Part shown: one piece after another, positions 1 through 9,257 of the stretch
Layout: every line of letters begins with the position of its first letter
How positions within the stretch are numbered: position 1 is the first letter of the stretch
Assembly (NCBI RefSeq): GCF_001968815.1
Contig: NZ_MIEQ01000096.1
Span: 62,001-126,000, forward strand
Reading direction: 5' to 3'
DNA length: 64,000 nucleotides
Source: Motiliproteus sp. MSK22-1
GTDB taxonomy: Bacteria > Pseudomonadota > Gammaproteobacteria > Pseudomonadales > Balneatricaceae
The notes under the pieces: generated by a model
What the model saw: only the letters and a program-made list of their open reading frames with translations
Database searches by the model: none
What the model was told of the DNA's origin: nothing
Translations under genes and position numbers: made by a program

Positions 1-39
1 TTTCCGGGAGCTGAAAACGAATTTCAGAATATCAAGTGA
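1..39 (+). CDS. 3' end of an unidentified upstream gene (partial)
   Basis: The first 36 bases read in frame 1 as twelve codons without a stop and end in TGA at 37-39, nine bases before the next start codon. That spacing, with the downstream ribosome-binding site just after the stop, is what an operon partner of the GMC oxidoreductase would look like. Twelve residues are too few to identify a family, and the reading could be chance. Confidence 0.35.
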   Translation, partial: FPGAENEFQNIK

Positions 40-48
40 GGATCAATA

Positions 49-1680
49 ATGGGTGCAGATGTCTCTCAGTCCGAATACCAACCAGACTATGTTGCTGATT
101 ACATCATTATTGGTGCCGGTTCAGCAGGCTGCGTGTTAGCGAACCGATTGTCTGCAGACCCCGGTAAGCAGGTGTTATTGCTGGAAGCTGGCGGTAAGGA
201 TGATTATTTCTGGATACATATACCGGTAGGTTATCTCTATACCATTAATAATAAGCGTACTGATTGGTGTTATAGCACTGAACCGGATGAGGGGCTTAAC
301 GGGCGCAGTTTAGGCTACCCACGAGGTAAGGTTCTTGGAGGTTGCTCATCCATTAATGGCATGATTTATATGCGAGGGCAGTCCGCTGACTATGATCATT
401 GGCAATCTCTGGGGAACGAAGGCTGGGGTTGGAACGACGTACTGCCTTATTTTAAAAAGTCAGAAGATCACGCTAATGGACCATCTGAGATGCATGGGGC
501 CGGAGGAGAGTGGAGAGTGGAAAATCAACGACTCTCCTGGGAGATCCTGGATGCGTTTAAAGATGCGGCAGCTGAGACCGGGATACCCAATACTGATGAT
601 TTTAATACCGGTGATAATCTGGGGATGGGGTACTTTCAGGTTAACCAAAAAAAAGGAGTTCGTTGGTCCACTGCGCGTGGTTTTTTGCGGCCAATACTGG
701 ATCGCCCGAACCTCAAAGTTATTACGAGGGCTCATGCCAAAAAACTGCATATTGAAGGGAAGTCTGTGAAGGGAATTTATTTCCAGCATGAGGGTAAGGA
801 ATGCTATGGACGGGCAATAGGAGAGGTTCTTCTCAGTGCAGGAGCCGTCAGTTCACCGGTGCTTATGCAGCGCTCTGGTATAGGCAGCGAAGAGCTGCTG
901 AAACAGCACGGCGTTGATCCAGTCCATGAATTGCCCGGTGTTGGAGAAAACCTGCAGGATCACCTTCAGGTTCGAGCCGCTTTTAAAGTGAAGAATACCA
1001 AAACGCTTAATGAACGCTCTAAAAGCCTATGGGGACGTCTGACCATGGGGCTTGAGTACTTCCTTCTTAAACGGGGGCCGCTCACTATGTCACCGAGTCA
1101 GTTGGGTGGTTTTGCAAAGAGTGATCCTGAGCGCGACAGTGCTAATCTGGAGTATCATATCCAGCCACTGAGCTGTGAAAAGCTTGGAGATGAACTCCAT
1201 TCATTCCCTGCCTTTACGGCATCTGTCTGTAACTTAAGACCAAAGAGTCGCGGTTATGTGCACCTTCGGTCGGCTGATCCTTTTGATCCTCCGGTGATCA
1301 AACCAAACTACCTGTCAGACCCCGATGACCGTCAAGTAGCGGCGGATGCACTGAAGTTGACCCGTAAGATCTGTAAGGCGAATGCACTTGCTCCTTACCA
1401 ACCCGAGGAGTTTAAACCGGGTGTTGAGATTGACTCCGATGAAGATCTGGCAAAAGCCGCTGGGGATATTGCGACAACTATCTTTCATCCGGTTGGGACC
1501 TGCAAAATGGGTAATGATCCAATGGCTGTTGTGGACGCTCGTCTCCGGGTGCATGGTTTGGAAGGAATTCGGGTAGTGGATGCGTCAATTATGCCAACGA
1601 TCACCTCCGGCAACACTAATTCTCCGGTTATTATGATTGCGGAGAAAGCTGCCGACATGATTCTTGAAGACGCTAACTGA
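49..1680 (+). CDS. GMC-family FAD-dependent alcohol/choline dehydrogenase
   Basis: This is a 543-residue flavoprotein of the glucose-methanol-choline oxidoreductase family. Such enzymes oxidise alcohols to aldehydes with bound FAD. The dinucleotide-binding motif GAGSAG is at residues 22-27, followed by the FAD-ribose acidic residue in LLLEAGG (about 46). The first GMC signature ([19 protein letters not shown]) is near residue 90. The C-terminal signature, with HPVGTCKMG near 484 and VDASIMPT...GNTNSP near 512-530, supplies the catalytic His and Asn. Length is normal for the family. The start is supported by GAGGA six bases upstream. A short upstream reading frame ends nine bases before it, so it may be the last gene of an operon. 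It faces lapD across a hairpin. The substrate cannot be told from sequence; choline, aliphatic alcohols or polyethylene-glycol-like alcohols are all possible for this subgroup. Confidence 0.92.
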   Translation: MGADVSQSEYQPDYVADYIIIGAGSAGCVLANRLSADPGKQVLLLEAGGKDDYFWIHIPVGYLYTINNKRTDWCYSTEPDEGLNGRSLGYPRGKVLGGCSSINGMIYMRGQSADYDHWQSLGNEGWGWNDVLPYFKKSEDHANGPSEMHGAGGEWRVENQRLSWEILDAFKDAAAETGIPNTDDFNTGDNLGMGYFQVNQKKGVRWSTARGFLRPILDRPNLKVITRAHAKKLHIEGKSVKGIYFQHEGKECYGRAIGEVLLSAGAVSSPVLMQRSGIGSEELLKQHGVDPVHELPGVGENLQDHLQVRAAFKVKNTKTLNERSKSLWGRLTMGLEYFLLKRGPLTMSPSQLGGFAKSDPERDSANLEYHIQPLSCEKLGDELHSFPAFTASVCNLRPKSRGYVHLRSADPFDPPVIKPNYLSDPDDRQVAADALKLTRKICKANALAPYQPEEFKPGVEIDSDEDLAKAAGDIATTIFHPVGTCKMGNDPMAVVDARLRVHGLEGIRVVDASIMPTITSGNTNSPVIMIAEKAADMILEDAN

Positions 1681-1689
1681 TCTCTGCTG

Positions 1690-1722
1690 CAGAAAGTCTT
1701 GCCAGATCAGCAAGGCTTTCTG
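1690..1722. terminator. bidirectional terminator hairpin between the GMC gene and lapD
   Basis: A 13-bp inverted repeat (arms 1690-1702 and 1710-1722, seven-base loop, one G-U wobble on the plus-strand RNA) lies between two convergent genes. No long T-run follows on either strand, so it may act with Rho or as an RNA-protecting structure. Confidence 0.6.
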
Positions 1723-1751
1723 AGAACATAATGGACTTATTCGAAGATTCC

Positions 1752-3689
1752 CTAACGTAACCGTTGCGGCTTGCCCTGAAGGTAACCCTGTACCCCATCT
1801 ATTTTCAGTGCGCGAAGACGTTTGAGCTGTGGCTCACGCTCAACCCGTTCGGCATAGGCCTTTATTTCCAGGCTATGTGCTACCGTTATCAGGCTGCTAA
1901 CAAAGAATCGATCTTCTGGATTGGTATCGACTTCTTGAATCAATGAGCCGTCAATCTTTACATAGTCTGGTTGCAGGTTGTAAAGGTAGCTGAAACCTCG
2001 GGGATGAATGCCAAAGTTGTCGACCCCAAATCCCACCCCGGTGTTTTTTAGATGCTCTCTGAATTCCGTAACAATATCCAGATTATTCAAAACCGATGCT
2101 TCATTTAGTTCTAAGTTCAGGTTTTTAACCGGAGACACGACATCAAGTAACCAGGAACGAAACTCTTTGTTTCTCACTGATGCTGCACTCAAATTGACCG
2201 TCAGTGGCTGGCAGTTAGGTGTTTGTTGAAGGTATGAGAGAGTTTGATTAATCACTGCTCGATCCAGGTCAATAATCAAACCCAATTCTTTGACGATGCC
2301 GATAAACTCACCCGCTGCACAGGGCACCCCTGACTTGTCTAAAATCCGTGCCAGAATTTCTCTTTGCAACTCCAGGGTTCCTTCCTCGGAAACAAGTAGT
2401 TGATATTGCAGTAAAATCTCTTCATCACTGATAGCATCGGCAATTCGTTGATGCCAGTTTTCACTGGTTCGGGTATGCTCTTCTGAGAGTTTAAGCTTGC
2501 TGTAAACCTCTCCATTACGCTCGGCTTCCTGCAGTGCCAGTTGCGCGCGAGAGATTAACTGGCTGGAAGAGGATAGATCTGAACCCTGAGCAACTCCTAT
2601 GCATATAGGTCCACGCTCATCTTCAGATTGAGATATCTGCTGATAGATCTGGCGGGTTTCTTCAACCAGATCATCCAGTTCCCTGCGTAACTTGTCTGTG
2701 TCTGTTCGATCAATCAACAGCATGAATTCGGCTCCCGTCATACGGCCGAGAATACTCTGTTCTGACTTTCTACTCATTTTTTCCAACATCGAAGCGACCT
2801 GCTTGATCAAACCGCTGGCCTTCTCTAATCCGAGTTCCTGATTAAGCTTGGCAAGGTTTCTTATGCGAACATAAAGCAGGGTGCAGGGACCAAAACTCTT
2901 ACGGTGATCTAGTTGCTCGGAAAGTTGTGAGAGCAATGCACGTTGATTGGCAAGGCCGGTCAGGTTGTCCTGATAAGCGCTACGCTGCAGTTCTTCGATA
3001 TTGACGCTTTGGCTATTGAACATGCGCTGAACCTGACGGACCATCAAATTCATTGCCTGGACAACACTGCCTAACTCACGGGTGGTCGGAATCTCGTCCT
3101 GCTCAACATACTTTTTCTGGGAAAGAGCCAGAGCCTGCTCCTCTACGCCTTTTAACGGACTCAGAAGGTGACGCATCAAAATGCTGATAGCTACAACGCA
3201 ACCCAGTGATAGCATTACAAACCAAATCAGTGTGTCCTGAACTCCAAGCCATAGTTGCTGATATGCATAACCGGCACGGCTTTGGACAAAAACGGTTCCT
3301 ACTTTTTGCCATTGATGAGTCACTTCACGGGTCATCTCCGGAGGAGAAAACTCCACCAGGCTTACAAACCAATCCGGTACATTTACGCCCGCCCGAGCCG
3401 GTATGTTTTTGCTGAATAGCGTTTGTCCCTCGTTATCAACAACATCAATGCGCTGATAAAAACCGCTGTCGAATATCGCATTGACAGTGGTTTCAATAGA
3501 GGCAGTATCCTTGTCAGCCATAAATTCAGACATATAGAGACCCAAATGCGTGGCCGTATCCTGCCCATGGGACTCCAGTTGGTTGAGCAACATATCTTCA
3601 GCACTGTCAGACATAATGTAGATTGTGCCGGACACCAGGCCAATCAGTACTGCAAATATTGCCGCGATCAGTTGGTTTACCAGTGACAT
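1752..3689 (-). CDS. lapD: LapD-like inner-membrane cyclic-di-GMP receptor (degenerate GGDEF/EAL)
   Basis: The 645-residue protein has the LapD layout: a membrane segment (about 5-26), a periplasmic LapD/MoxY domain, a second membrane segment (about 152-172), a HAMP region, a GGDEF domain and an EAL domain. The GGDEF signature is degraded to TGAEF and the EAL signature reads EIL, while a KIDG motif remains in the EAL part. That pattern fits a receptor without cyclase or phosphodiesterase activity. In the known Lap system, cyclic-di-GMP-bound LapD holds the protease LapG in the periplasm and so protects the surface adhesin LapA. A tryptophan in a DWF context in the periplasmic domain is a candidate LapG-contact residue. 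The next gene downstream of lapG in transcription order is this one, 18 bases away, which supports the pairing. No adhesin gene is present here. Confidence 0.9.
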   Translation of the reverse strand: MSLVNQLIAAIFAVLIGLVSGTIYIMSDSAEDMLLNQLESHGQDTATHLGLYMSEFMADKDTASIETTVNAIFDSGFYQRIDVVDNEGQTLFSKNIPARAGVNVPDWFVSLVEFSPPEMTREVTHQWQKVGTVFVQSRAGYAYQQLWLGVQDTLIWFVMLSLGCVVAISILMRHLLSPLKGVEEQALALSQKKYVEQDEIPTTRELGSVVQAMNLMVRQVQRMFNSQSVNIEELQRSAYQDNLTGLANQRALLSQLSEQLDHRKSFGPCTLLYVRIRNLAKLNQELGLEKASGLIKQVASMLEKMSRKSEQSILGRMTGAEFMLLIDRTDTDKLRRELDDLVEETRQIYQQISQSEDERGPICIGVAQGSDLSSSSQLISRAQLALQEAERNGEVYSKLKLSEEHTRTSENWHQRIADAISDEEILLQYQLLVSEEGTLELQREILARILDKSGVPCAAGEFIGIVKELGLIIDLDRAVINQTLSYLQQTPNCQPLTVNLSAASVRNKEFRSWLLDVVSPVKNLNLELNEASVLNNLDIVTEFREHLKNTGVGFGVDNFGIHPRGFSYLYNLQPDYVKIDGSLIQEVDTNPEDRFFVSSLITVAHSLEIKAYAERVEREPQLKRLRALKIDGVQGYLQGKPQRLR

Positions 3690-3707
3690 TGATGACTCCT
3701 TGGATGT

Positions 3708-4424
3708 CTATTTGGCATTGACTTGCTGGTCTTTAATTCGAGATTGCAGTTTGACCCACAGTTTTAGTCGGTCTGATGTCCCCACCAGTTTTGTACGGGG
3801 CCCTTTTCTGGAAACCCAGATATTATCGCCATTAAAGCTATATACGTACTTTAAATCGCGTCTGTTGGGAGCCGGTTCTATTTCGCCAATCAGGTTGTCC
3901 AGCACAACAGGAACTGAATTTGGCGTTTTGTAATAAGTTAACACCATATGGGCCTGATTCAGGCTCAAGGATTTAACATACGCAATACTCATTTTTTTGA
4001 TTGGAACGCCAAGCTCTTTCAAGGTGTAGTATTTTGCGATTGAGTAATCTTCACAATCGGCCCCGTTGGTAATCAGTAGTTCGACAGGGGTCGCCCAGTA
4101 GTCATTCTTCCCCCAATGATCAATATCATTAACAAATCGAGCTTGATTGAAAAACTTGTTGACTTCATACAGTTTGACATCTTCAGGCTCATTGGCGAGT
4201 CTGTCCAGCAGATTCTGCCAGGCTATCAAACGTTTTCTGGCATCCTCGCCGTATTTTTTCCCTAACTCATCAATATATGCCGCCGAAAGTCGAACACTAT
4301 CGCGATTGTCCGCTACAAGTCTGTAGCTGAATAAGGCCGTGCTCAAAATCAGCAGGCACAGTGCCACTTTCCCCGCGCTGACCAGAAAAGGTTGGATGGA
4401 TGGATGGCTAAACAGCGGTCGCAA
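3708..4424 (-). CDS. lapG: LapG-like periplasmic cysteine protease
   Basis: This is a 238-residue bacterial transglutaminase-like cysteine protease. One N-terminal membrane segment or uncleaved signal lies at about 14-33. The catalytic triad is visible as C124, H159 and D176. The residues flanking the cysteine (D123, E125) match the calcium-binding positions known in LapG proteins. The family cleaves the N-terminal region of large RTX adhesins after the TAAG-type site and so releases cells from biofilm. It lies 18 bases upstream of lapD on the same strand, so the two are probably cotranscribed. Its adhesin target must be encoded elsewhere. Confidence 0.9.
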   Translation of the reverse strand: MRPLFSHPSIQPFLVSAGKVALCLLILSTALFSYRLVADNRDSVRLSAAYIDELGKKYGEDARKRLIAWQNLLDRLANEPEDVKLYEVNKFFNQARFVNDIDHWGKNDYWATPVELLITNGADCEDYSIAKYYTLKELGVPIKKMSIAYVKSLSLNQAHMVLTYYKTPNSVPVVLDNLIGEIEPAPNRRDLKYVYSFNGDNIWVSRKGPRTKLVGTSDRLKLWVKLQSRIKDQQVNAK

Positions 4425-4743
4425 GTAGTTTTTCCATTATTCAAAAGTACCTTTGAAACAGATCCTTCATCGTAATTCCATGGAACCCTCAGCACAATAA
4501 TGGATAGTGCCATAGATCAACGTTAGGGTCTAAAAACATGAAAAAATTCAATTTATTGGAGAAGGCCGGCTGACTTTTACTCATCGGATGGGGGTTGAGC
4601 CAGAAAGCAGAATGGACTTGTTCACAGGTTCGCTAATGATTGTTCAAAATTACGGGATTCAGTATTCAGATTATCCTCATTTATCCAGCGGGAGGTTTTT
4701 TTTAAATTAAAACCTCACAAATATCCAAATCAAGAGAACTAAC
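4425..4743. other. intergenic region with inverted repeat upstream of the secreted esterase gene
   Basis: This gap separates divergent lapG and the secreted esterase gene. It holds an inverted repeat, GAGGTTTT (4692-4699) and AAAACCTC (4709-4716), about 28-52 bases before the esterase start. The repeat could be an operator or a weak hairpin. No gene longer than eleven codons is visible. Confidence 0.4.
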
Positions 4744-5904
4744 ATGCAAAACAAGATCAAGACGTCTCTTCTTACCCTGATTACGGCTGCTTCACTTTCC
4801 GCACATTCTTATGGGATGGATAAACAGAGTGACTTTGTGATGATTCATTCGGCCTGGACCGGTGGCTGGCAGTGGCAACAGGTTAATTCAGCATTGTCGA
4901 AAAAGGGGCATACCTACAGTTCTCCGGATCTGCCTGGGCATGGTGCTGATAATACCCCAGCTGGCGCAATTGACCTGGATAGCTATGTTTCTTCTATGGT
5001 TAGCGTACTCGATGCTCGTCAATCAGCAAGCATTCTTGTGGGTCATAGCTTTGGTGGTGTCGTTGCTAGCCAAGTCGCAGAAGCTCGGCCTGAAAAGGTA
5101 AAAGCGATCGTTTATTTGTGTGCTTTTATGCTTCCTGATGGTTACTCGTTCATGGATGCAACGGCAGGCGTCAAGAACTCGGAAGTACTCAATAATCTAG
5201 TGTTTTCAGAAGATAAAACATCTGTATCGATTGCGGATGAAGCGCTTCACAGTGCCGTTGCTCATGAAGTACCTGTAGAGCTGTTTAATCAGGTAAAGCC
5301 GAATCTTGTAGCAGAGCCAACGGCTCCTCTTAGTGCAAAGTTGCAGTTAACCGCTGGCAATTATGGCAGCATACCTCGCTATTTCGTGCAGTGTGAGAAT
5401 GATAATGCTCTCCCTGTAGAGCAACAGCAGTTCATGATTGAACAATCACCGGTAGAGTGGAGCTATAAGCTTGAATCAAGCCATATGCCTGTCTTCACGA
5501 TGCCTGAGCGGGTGGCTGAAATCCTTGATGATGTTGCAAATCGGGAAGAAGTCAGAAAAGCAACTCTTACAGCTAATAATAACTGGATAAAAGCATTTAA
5601 CACCAAGAACATTATTGCCGTCACCAATACTTACACTGAGAATGCAGTCTTAAATGCACGACCATTCGGTACTTATAGCGGCCGTGAGGAAATATCCCGT
5701 TTTTGGGAAAAAATGCTGGCAGATGGTGCCTCTGATTTTCGCTTAACTGAAAGCAGAGTATTTGTTCTTGATGATAAGCGAGCCACTTCCTATGGTTTAT
5801 GGGAAATGAATAAAGGACAGGGAATTATTTATAAGTCGATCTGGAATCTTGATGCTGATGGTAAAGCAAAACTCAGTGAGGGTGATTTTGAGATGCTACG
5901 TTAG
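4744..5904 (+). CDS. secreted alpha/beta-hydrolase fused to a SnoaL/DUF4440-like domain
   Basis: The 386-residue protein begins with a signal peptide (about 1-23). An alpha/beta-hydrolase domain follows (about 31-270) with the HSAW..GW oxyanion segment, nucleophile Ser102 in GHSFGG, an acidic residue in the CENDNALP segment and the catalytic His in ESSHMPVF. This arrangement resembles plant-type methyl esterases, hydroxynitrile lyases and bacterial EstC-like enzymes. The last 110 residues (about 272-386) look like a SnoaL/DUF4440 cone-shaped fold, often a ligand-binding or isomerase-like unit. The hydrolase part is strongly similar along its length to the protein at 12479-13246, which has neither signal peptide nor extra domain, so the two are paralogues. 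The predicted location is the periplasm or outside the cell. The substrate is unknown; a small ester is the best guess. Confidence 0.82.
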   Translation: MQNKIKTSLLTLITAASLSAHSYGMDKQSDFVMIHSAWTGGWQWQQVNSALSKKGHTYSSPDLPGHGADNTPAGAIDLDSYVSSMVSVLDARQSASILVGHSFGGVVASQVAEARPEKVKAIVYLCAFMLPDGYSFMDATAGVKNSEVLNNLVFSEDKTSVSIADEALHSAVAHEVPVELFNQVKPNLVAEPTAPLSAKLQLTAGNYGSIPRYFVQCENDNALPVEQQQFMIEQSPVEWSYKLESSHMPVFTMPERVAEILDDVANREEVRKATLTANNNWIKAFNTKNIIAVTNTYTENAVLNARPFGTYSGREEISRFWEKMLADGASDFRLTESRVFVLDDKRATSYGLWEMNKGQGIIYKSIWNLDADGKAKLSEGDFEMLR

Positions 5905-6398
5905 CTTGGTCTTTACCCTTCTTTAGAATGATGATCCGTTGAGATTTCCAAATAGTTTACCAACTAAATGGAAATCTCACTGGGAAAAGTGATACGAAAA
6001 AAATAATAGTTTATAATTTTCCGTTACCCTTCTATAAAAACCGGGATGAATTCTTTGTAATTATTAAGATTTAATCATTATATCCTGCCTTTTATAAACA
6101 ATATTATGTTATTAGAACGATCCATAAGTTGGCATCTAAAGCCATTTTTTGGTGTTTTATGTCATATTATTTAGTCAAAACTATGTCTATTATTTCAGGG
6201 AAATTTATATACTTTTACATGATTATAATACTTACGCTAGTTGTTAACTCGTTATTTATAAAAATATACTTGTGTTTAAATACATAAATTATTTAACAGG
6301 GTGTTTTATTAAAAAAATTGTTCTTATAGTCTTGAGTGTTTTTAATAAATACCATGTTTTTGTAAAAGTTTTTTACCAAATAGTCAGAGGGAGTTCGC
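5905..6398. other. AT-rich intergenic region with a long hairpin
   Basis: This 494-base gap is very AT-rich and has no convincing gene. Its left end holds the hairpin listed separately at 5941-5978. The right end carries AGAGGGAG, the ribosome-binding site of the next gene. Promoters for the next gene probably lie here but none stands out. Confidence 0.5.
5941..5978 (+). terminator. nested hairpin after the esterase-SnoaL gene
   Basis: A perfect 10-bp stem (GAGATTTCCA at 5941-5950 with TGGAAATCTC at 5969-5978) encloses an AA/AA bulge and a second perfect 5-bp stem (TAGTT/AACTA) with a four-base loop. It begins 37 bases after the stop codon. There is no T-run, so terminator function is inferred from position. 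Confidence 0.5.
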
Positions 6399-8792
6399 TT
6401 GAATAAATATTGCGTAGTATCGCTTACATCAATCATTTTATTAGCTTCATGTGTAGCTAACGCGGGAGGAAGAAAACACTCTTCGGATCTTATGTCCAGA
6501 CATTTGTCTACGAAGAATATTGCCTTCGATGGAGCGTTGCTATCAGAGCAATGCCAAGGGGAAACGATAGATAATACTGGTTCCTCGGACGGGCCATCAC
6601 TTGTTTTTAACGAATCAGCTTTACTGAGCAACGATTTTTCTTTAAGAAAAACGCTCCAGGCAATCATAGACTCAAACGACGCTGGTTCTGGTGGTGATAC
6701 ACCGGAAAAACTTGTGTCTACAATGCTTACTACTTTTGGTTTGTCACAACAAACCAACCCCCTTTCGGAGTTAACAGTACCGGTTGAGCGCAGAGATGGG
6801 GAGTTTGGTATAGATCCCGACAGTATGGTCTCTGCCATGACGCCCGTGGGAATCTTTAATCGATTCGATCTTGCTTCCAGTGATGGAGCATCATGTGGTG
6901 AGTATCGGGTTGTATACGCAAAGCCGCAACTATCGCAGAACCTCCCAGGTGGTCCATTTTTTATGATTTTTGAAGCAGGCTATCCAAACCCCTCTCCGGA
7001 AAAAGGACTTTTAGGTTGCCTGCCAATTGCTCAGTTTTGGGCTTCGTTGGAAGATTCTGCTCTTACCCAGCAAGAGCGTGTCAGTCGGCTGGAAGCCTTG
7101 TTTTATGATGGAATATCACAGGGTGGAGTTCGTTTGCCAGCCATTATTGATTTTGATCATTACAAAGCACCGTTTGGGCAAATTCGAATCAATACATTTA
7201 TTAACTTTCACGATTGGCAACTGAGAGACTTCCGGACAGACAGGGTGTCGGGAAGAACCGTTTTAGTTGCGGACCCGGTGGATAATTCACCGTTGACAGA
7301 GTTCTTTGGTGGTCAGTTTTCCGGTATTGATGCCCAGGAGCAAACTCGGTTTGATAGGTTGAGCAATGAATTTCGTCAGGATTTTATAAATAATCAAGTC
7401 GTGAATCTCTCGCAGCCAGAAGTGAACGGGCTTACCGATGATACTGATATAGTTAATGCCATTGGTGCAAACATTGATAATCGTTTTGTTGAGTTTCAAT
7501 CAACAGCATCCGGGCAATTTGTTGACAGCCCGCCAAATCAGACTGATGCTGACTTTCGTGCACTTATAGAGAGTCAAAGTAATTCAGCCCCGTTTACTGA
7601 GATACTTCTTAATCGAATGGAATCCCAAACATGTCAAGGGTGTCATCAAGGAGCGGTTTCTAAACAAGTAGCATCTAATGTAGTATGGCCAAGATCACTG
7701 GGTTTTACTCATATTGGCGAGTCTGGAAGACTTTCTCCTGCGTTGCGAAACTTTTTCTTGCCTGCTCGTAAGAGAGTGTTGAACGATTTTCTTTGCAATC
7801 CACCGACCGAACCAGAGTTTGCTTCTGAACTGGTCATTGAAGCAGAATCTGCTTCTACACAGAATACATTTTCCCCGTTTGAAGTACGGAATGAAGAAAG
7901 CGCTTCAGGTGGGCAGTATATCGTTTGGCCTGATATTAGTCCGGTACCAAGAAAGAACGAAGATTTGGAAACTAATAGAGGGAATGTTAAATATAAATTT
8001 ACGCTATCACAGTCTTCAAACCTGAAATTTTCAATTCAAATGAGGTCAAGAAGCGAGCATTCAATACAACGTCCGGAAAATAATGATTCGTTCTTTTTCA
8101 GAGTCGACGGAGAACCCTGGCTGATTCAGAACAATGAAGCGCATCTGGATGACTGGGGGACAACCTTTGTCACGGTGCTTTCCAGTTTGCCTGCGGGATC
8201 TCACACGCTTTCTATTCTGTTAAGAGAGGATGGCACCGAGCTCGATTCGATCCGCTTAGTACCTGATGATGGTCTGATTAAGGCTGGAGAAACGGATCTT
8301 CCCGATACTGAATTTAAATCATCAATTATGATCGAAACGGAAGCTGCTGAGCTGCAACATTCATTTACACCATTTGAAGTAATATCGGATGAAGATGCTT
8401 CAGGAGGTAAATATATAGTTTGGCCTGATAGCGGTCAAAGAAGAAAGAATGATGATACGAATGAACTTGGCGGTAAACTTGACTATAAGTTCTCCTTATT
8501 GGAGCCTTCATCAGTTGATTTCTCAATTCAGATGAGAACAAAGAGCAATCAGTCATTTGATGGAAATGCGAATAATGATTCTTTTTTCTATAGACTTGAT
8601 GGCGGTCCCTGGCAGATTCAGAATAATAATGGGCACAGTGATATATGGGCTTCAATCTTTGTCACTCGTTTCTTGGGTTTAACAGAAGGTGAGCACACCT
8701 TAAATATTTTAAGAAGAGAAGATGGAACTGAATTAGATGCACTAATTCTGACACCAGTAAAAGGTATGATTAAGATCGAATCGAACCTATAG
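6399..8792 (+). CDS. large secreted protein with a c-type haem motif and two C-terminal beta-sandwich repeats
   Basis: The 797-residue protein starts at TTG, chosen because AGAGGGAG lies five bases upstream and a signal peptide follows at once. The signal contains L-A-S-C (Cys18), so it may be a lipoprotein; cleavage after ANA is the alternative. Residues 30-460 match no family I can name but contain one CXXCH haem-attachment motif (C412, C415, H416). Two repeats of about 150 residues follow (about 474-622 and 640-790). Each begins with an I-E-A/T-E-x-A segment and shares SGGxYIVWPD, NNDSFF(F/Y)R and REDGTELD blocks. They resemble the beta-sandwich, carbohydrate-binding-like ends of some glycoside hydrolases. 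I infer an exported, possibly sugar-binding redox protein. It is followed by a secreted copper oxidase on the same strand after 465 bases. Confidence 0.7.
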   Translation: MNKYCVVSLTSIILLASCVANAGGRKHSSDLMSRHLSTKNIAFDGALLSEQCQGETIDNTGSSDGPSLVFNESALLSNDFSLRKTLQAIIDSNDAGSGGDTPEKLVSTMLTTFGLSQQTNPLSELTVPVERRDGEFGIDPDSMVSAMTPVGIFNRFDLASSDGASCGEYRVVYAKPQLSQNLPGGPFFMIFEAGYPNPSPEKGLLGCLPIAQFWASLEDSALTQQERVSRLEALFYDGISQGGVRLPAIIDFDHYKAPFGQIRINTFINFHDWQLRDFRTDRVSGRTVLVADPVDNSPLTEFFGGQFSGIDAQEQTRFDRLSNEFRQDFINNQVVNLSQPEVNGLTDDTDIVNAIGANIDNRFVEFQSTASGQFVDSPPNQTDADFRALIESQSNSAPFTEILLNRMESQTCQGCHQGAVSKQVASNVVWPRSLGFTHIGESGRLSPALRNFFLPARKRVLNDFLCNPPTEPEFASELVIEAESASTQNTFSPFEVRNEESASGGQYIVWPDISPVPRKNEDLETNRGNVKYKFTLSQSSNLKFSIQMRSRSEHSIQRPENNDSFFFRVDGEPWLIQNNEAHLDDWGTTFVTVLSSLPAGSHTLSILLREDGTELDSIRLVPDDGLIKAGETDLPDTEFKSSIMIETEAAELQHSFTPFEVISDEDASGGKYIVWPDSGQRRKNDDTNELGGKLDYKFSLLEPSSVDFSIQMRTKSNQSFDGNANNDSFFYRLDGGPWQIQNNNGHSDIWASIFVTRFLGLTEGEHTLNILRREDGTELDALILTPVKGMIKIESNL

Positions 8793-9257
8793 AAGCAAGT
8801 ACCTGTTGTCCTGGCTCGGCAAAGAAATGTCCGAGCTAAGGGCAATAATATATTCTTCAAAATAAAATTTTAGTATTAGGTGTTGATTATTCAGCTTTCA
8901 TTATTTATCTGAGAAATGTGACGGGAACAAATAATCTGGCCAAGGCATGGAACTAAGGCTGAAGAAGAGTCACTAAATACTTACTTGGAATCAACAATTT
9001 TTATTATAGATGATTATTTTATAATCTTCGTTATTACATCCTCTAATAGAAGTTTTGACGCGAAATGTCGCTTTCATGCGTGATGGGTAATATATTAATG
9101 ATTTACTAGCGACTATGATTTTCTTTAGGTGATAGATAGAGTTTTTAATACGCATGTTGTTTGTGTGTATTTAATAATTTGTCTTTATTTGGAAAATATT
9201 AGCTGCAAATATATAACTCCTAAGTTATTTTTGTGGCTTGAATGGAAGTAATTATAT
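8793..9257. other. AT-rich intergenic region
   Basis: This 465-base gap lies between two secreted-protein genes. A 6-bp inverted repeat GCTCGG/CCGAGC (8814-8819 and 8831-8836) about 20 bases after the stop may be a weak terminator. The rest is AT-rich, with no convincing gene or promoter. Confidence 0.4.

Noticed and set aside
6293-6838. 181-codon frame on the minus strand
   Set aside because: It is antisense to the start of the haem-motif protein, which has a signal peptide, a ribosome-binding site and recognisable repeats. The antisense peptide shows no domain.
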